Source of the DNA: GCA-2862585 sp963991165
GTDB taxonomy: Bacteria > Bacteroidota > Bacteroidia > Flavobacteriales > UBA7312
NCBI GenBank assembly: GCA_963991165.1
Contig: CAXDOW010000095.1
Coordinates: forward strand, 1-7,637
Direction: 5' to 3'
Length of the DNA: 7,637 nt
This document shows positions 5,383-7,637 of the stretch, in pieces (within the stretch, counting starts at the first letter, position 1; each line of letters starts with the position of its first letter). The position numbers were made by a program, and so were the translations under genes. The notes under the pieces are model-generated. The model saw nothing but the letters and a program-made list of their open reading frames with translations. It had not been told where the DNA came from and ran no database searches.

Positions 5383-6267
5383 ATGAGTTCTAAAAGTCAG
5401 AAAATACTTGTTCCCATTGGATTCACCAATCAGTCTATTATTGCCCTTCAACAAGCTGTTATTTTTGCCAAAGCTACCCAATCAGATATCGTTATACTTA
5501 CCGTTTTGGAACTACCTTCAACGCTGGGTTTACTTTTTTCTAATTTTGAGAGTCAGCAAGAGGAAATGAAAAGTAAGGCAGAGGTCAAATTACATGCTTT
5601 AAAAGAGCAGTATTGTCAAGGGGTTAATGTTGAATGTGCTGTGGCGGTTGGAAAAGTGTATGAGAAAATAGTTGAAGTAGCTGAACAGTTCGAAGTGAAT
5701 CTGATTATTTTAGGAACCGACGGTACGGCTAAAAACATCAAGAAAAAATTCATTGGATCAAATGCCTACAAAGTTGTTCGTTCTGCTAGTATGCCAGTGG
5801 TCACCATCAAGGGCAAGGAAATAAGAAAACAATGTCGTGTGATAGCCCTTCCTTTGGATTTGCATAAAGAAACAAGAGAGAAAGTATCTTACGCCATAGA
5901 ATTTGCTCGGCTTTTAAATTCGTCCATTCATGTATTTTCAGTTTCCCTTGAAAACAATGACGATGTTGTGAAAAATAAACTTAAACAAACCTTGTCGCAG
6001 GTCAATACTTTTATTACTTCTAAAGGCATACCAACAAGCATGGCCTTTGTAGAAATTGATGGCTCTGACGGTTTTTCAAATTCCATCATCAATTATTCAA
6101 AAGATATAGAAGCCGATTTGATGATGATAATGACCAAAGAAGAATCTAACTTAGAACTCAACTTTTTAGGATCTAATGCACAAAAAATCATTAATAATTC
6201 CGATATTCCGGTCATGAGTATTCGTCCAGCCATAAAAAAGGATTTGACCTCCTTTACCATTCAGTAA
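5383..6267 (+). CDS. Universal stress protein with two UspA domains
   Basis: The 294-residue cytoplasmic product contains two Usp folds in tandem. Domain 1 (about 5-142) begins with QKILVPIGFTNQS and ends with LIILGTDGTAKNIKKKFIGSNAYKVV. That contains the GxxG...GS nucleotide-binding motif (G111, G114, G125-S126), with ten residues between the second and third glycine where the usual pattern has nine. Domain 2 (about 150-281) keeps the closing LGSNAQKIINNSDIPVMSI but lacks the first GxxG (it reads MTKEES), so it probably does not bind ATP. Such pairing of one intact and one degenerate domain is common in tandem Usp proteins, which act in survival of starvation, oxygen or other stress; the specific role here is unknown. 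It is transcribed alone, divergent from the nucleoside phosphorylase operon. The ATG at 5383 lies about 17 nt after the predicted transcription start. Confidence 0.92.
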   Translation: MSSKSQKILVPIGFTNQSIIALQQAVIFAKATQSDIVILTVLELPSTLGLLFSNFESQQEEMKSKAEVKLHALKEQYCQGVNVECAVAVGKVYEKIVEVAEQFEVNLIILGTDGTAKNIKKKFIGSNAYKVVRSASMPVVTIKGKEIRKQCRVIALPLDLHKETREKVSYAIEFARLLNSSIHVFSVSLENNDDVVKNKLKQTLSQVNTFITSKGIPTSMAFVEIDGSDGFSNSIINYSKDIEADLMMIMTKEESNLELNFLGSNAQKIINNSDIPVMSIRPAIKKDLTSFTIQ

Positions 6268-6282
6268 ACAAATTGATAAAAA

Positions 6283-6302
6283 AATATTTCAAAAGAAATA
6301 TT
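6283..6302. repeat. AT-rich perfect hairpin/palindrome between the Usp and GH3 genes
   Basis: AATATTTC (6283-6290) and GAAATATT (6295-6302) pair perfectly around an AAAA loop. The hairpin begins 16 bases after the Usp stop codon but has no GC pairs except one and no U tract behind it (CATTTCTT follows), so it is a poor intrinsic terminator. It ends eight bases before the -7 element of the GH3 promoter, where an operator would also sit. Confidence 0.45.
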
Positions 6303-6317
6303 CATTTCTTAGATTTG
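6287..6317 (+). promoter_or_regulatory. Candidate promoter for the GH3 gene with degenerate -33
   Basis: TAGATTTG (6310-6317) is a full match to the Bacteroidota -7 consensus, about 18 nt before the ATG at 6335. At the expected -33 position only TTTC (6287-6290) is present instead of TTTG, and this lies inside the left arm of the palindrome at 6283-6302. The -7 call is good; the -33 call is weak. Confidence 0.5.
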
Positions 6318-6334
6318 TCCGTTGTAGAAACACT

Positions 6335-7637
6335 ATGCGGTCTATATACCTGTCCATCACGTTTTGTTTGATTTTGTTTGCCTCAAAGATGGAGGCATTT
6401 TCTGTTGTCAGTGAGCCATTGCCCGTATTTTATAATTCGGATTCTGCCTGGGTAGACAGCGTGATAAACACCCTTACTCTTGAACAAAAAATAGCTCAAT
6501 TATTTATGGTGGCTGCCTATTCTAACAAAGGCAAAAGCCATCAAATAGAAATAGAGGAGTTGATAAAAAAATACCACATCGGAGGTCTTATGTTTATGCA
6601 AGGAGGACCTATTCGACAAGTTCGCTTGACCAATCATTATCAGTCGATCAGTTCCGTACCATTGATGATAGCTCAAGACGCCGAATGGGGCGTTTCTATG
6701 CGTTTGGATAGTACCCAGCGTTTCCCTTGGCAAATGACCATGGGTGCCATACAGGACGACACGCTTATTTATGCTATGGGCAAGGAAGTAGCCCGTCAAT
6801 GTCAGCGATTAGGTGTTCATATCAATTTTGCACCTGTGGTTGATGTGAATTCAAATCCCGACAACCCCATAATAAACAATCGTTCTTTCGGAGAAAATCC
6901 CCACAAGGTGGCTGAACAATCTTTGCTGTACATGAAGGGCTTACAAGAGTCTGGTGTCTTAGCGTGTGCCAAGCACTTTCCTGGGCATGGTGATACCGAT
7001 GCCGATTCACACAAAACTCTACCCACTTTATTGCATGACAAAAAGCGATTAGATAGCGTTGAAATAGTACCTTTTAAGCTTCTTATTGACAACGGTTTAG
7101 GCAGTGTGATGGTGGCTCATTTACACATTCCCTCACTAGATAAAACCGATTCTTTGGCGGCCACATTATCTAAAAAAGTTGTTCAAGGGCTATTAAAAAA
7201 CAAACTTTCATACAAAGGTTTAGTCTTTACCGATGCTTTGAACATGAAAGGGGTTAGCCAGTACTACGAACCTGGTGAAGTTGATTTGATGGCTCTGTTG
7301 GCTGGCAATGATGTTCTTCTCTTTCCTGAGGATGTGCCAAAAGCCATAGAGCACATAAAACAAGCGGTTGCTAAAAAGAAAATTTCTGAACAAGAGATTG
7401 AACAACGATGTCGAAAAATCTTAATGGCTAAAAGTTGGTTTGGACTTCACCAATTCACTCCGATTAGTGAAGAAAACCTTGTGGAGGATTTAAATACTGA
7501 ACATACTCAATTTCTGATTTCTAAACTCTTTGAAAAGGCCATTACTTTATTGCAAAATAACCAGCAACTACTGCCATTACAACGTTTCGACACATTGGAT
7601 CTAGCGGTTCTGTGCATTGGTCAAGAGTCGGCTGCCT
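6335..7637 (+). CDS. Secreted family-3 glycoside hydrolase (beta-N-acetylhexosaminidase type), C-terminus cut by window edge
   Basis: Reading from the ATG at 6335 gives 434 open codons to the window edge. Residues 1-21 are a signal peptide (hydrophobic 4-16, then KMEA before Phe22) without a lipobox, so export to the periplasm is expected. Residues about 45-370 form the GH3 TIM-barrel. KHFPGHGDTDADSH (213-226) is the NagZ signature with the catalytic D224-H226 dyad; FTDALNM (298-304) carries the nucleophile D300; SFGENPHKVAE (185-195) and the APVVDVN strand (166-172) are also typical. NagZ-type enzymes remove N-acetylglucosamine from peptidoglycan fragments or chitin-derived sugars. Residues 390-434 begin the second, alpha/beta GH3 domain (LFEKAITLLQNNQQLLPL), so the full protein is larger than single-domain NagZ. 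In Bacteroidota such genes often continue into a beta-lactamase-like domain, which cannot be seen here. The upstream Usp gene ends 67 nt before it. Confidence 0.93.
   Translation, partial: MRSIYLSITFCLILFASKMEAFSVVSEPLPVFYNSDSAWVDSVINTLTLEQKIAQLFMVAAYSNKGKSHQIEIEELIKKYHIGGLMFMQGGPIRQVRLTNHYQSISSVPLMIAQDAEWGVSMRLDSTQRFPWQMTMGAIQDDTLIYAMGKEVARQCQRLGVHINFAPVVDVNSNPDNPIINNRSFGENPHKVAEQSLLYMKGLQESGVLACAKHFPGHGDTDADSHKTLPTLLHDKKRLDSVEIVPFKLLIDNGLGSVMVAHLHIPSLDKTDSLAATLSKKVVQGLLKNKLSYKGLVFTDALNMKGVSQYYEPGEVDLMALLAGNDVLLFPEDVPKAIEHIKQAVAKKKISEQEIEQRCRKILMAKSWFGLHQFTPISEENLVEDLNTEHTQFLISKLFEKAITLLQNNQQLLPLQRFDTLDLAVLCIGQESAA

Noticed and set aside
6389..6391. Internal ATG at codon 19 as the GH3 start.
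   Set aside because: Starting there would remove the hydrophobic signal peptide, and the upstream ATG at 6335 is well placed after the -7 element.
6500..7405. Several minus-strand open frames of 61 to 99 codons.
   Set aside because: All are antisense to the GH3 gene, whose catalytic signature and continuous frame are unambiguous.
1..7637. Search for mobile elements, CRISPR repeats, toxin-antitoxin or defence genes.
   Set aside because: No transposase, integrase, repeated spacer pattern, target-site duplication, tRNA or defence-type motif was seen; the genes look like conserved core functions.

Overview
The window looks like a chromosomal core segment of a Bacteroidota bacterium, most likely of the Flavobacteriia type. 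The DNA is AT-rich. Several genes are preceded by the Bacteroidota promoter pattern (TTG, a spacer of about 17-20 nt, then TAnnTTTG), and Shine-Dalgarno sites are largely absent. The best-supported proteins have a Bacteroidota flavour, and a 6S RNA-like gene lies between zapA and the gene for RNase Y. I see no tRNA, rRNA, transposon, integrase, CRISPR array or phage gene.

Layout, left to right: (1) A secreted M23 (LytM-type) peptidoglycan endopeptidase on the minus strand, whose C-terminus runs off the left edge. (2) A 123-nt divergent promoter region. (3) On the plus strand, a small coiled-coil protein and zapA, then a structured RNA of about 190 nt read here as 6S RNA, then rny (RNase Y). 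(4) A two-gene minus-strand operon, a uridine-phosphorylase-like nucleoside phosphorylase followed by a SirB1-type transglutaminase-fold protein. It converges on rny with a single base between the two stop codons. (5) A 52-nt divergent intergenic region with a perfect inverted repeat. (6) On the plus strand, a tandem-domain universal stress protein and a secreted family-3 glycoside hydrolase (beta-N-acetylhexosaminidase type) that is cut by the right edge.

Functionally, the left part joins cell-wall cleavage (M23), FtsZ-ring regulation (ZapA and a possible partner), global control of RNA polymerase (6S RNA) and mRNA turnover (RNase Y). The right part joins nucleoside salvage, stress response and cell-wall sugar hydrolysis. 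These are mostly housekeeping genes, and nothing forms an obvious new defence or mobile system. The most interesting signals are regulatory: the 6S RNA fold, the symmetric operator-like repeat between the nucleoside phosphorylase and stress-protein genes, a palindrome in the GH3 promoter region, the absence of a visible promoter for rny, and the near-overlapping convergent rny/SirB1 gene ends. The unnamed coiled-coil gene before zapA is the best candidate for an under-described protein.
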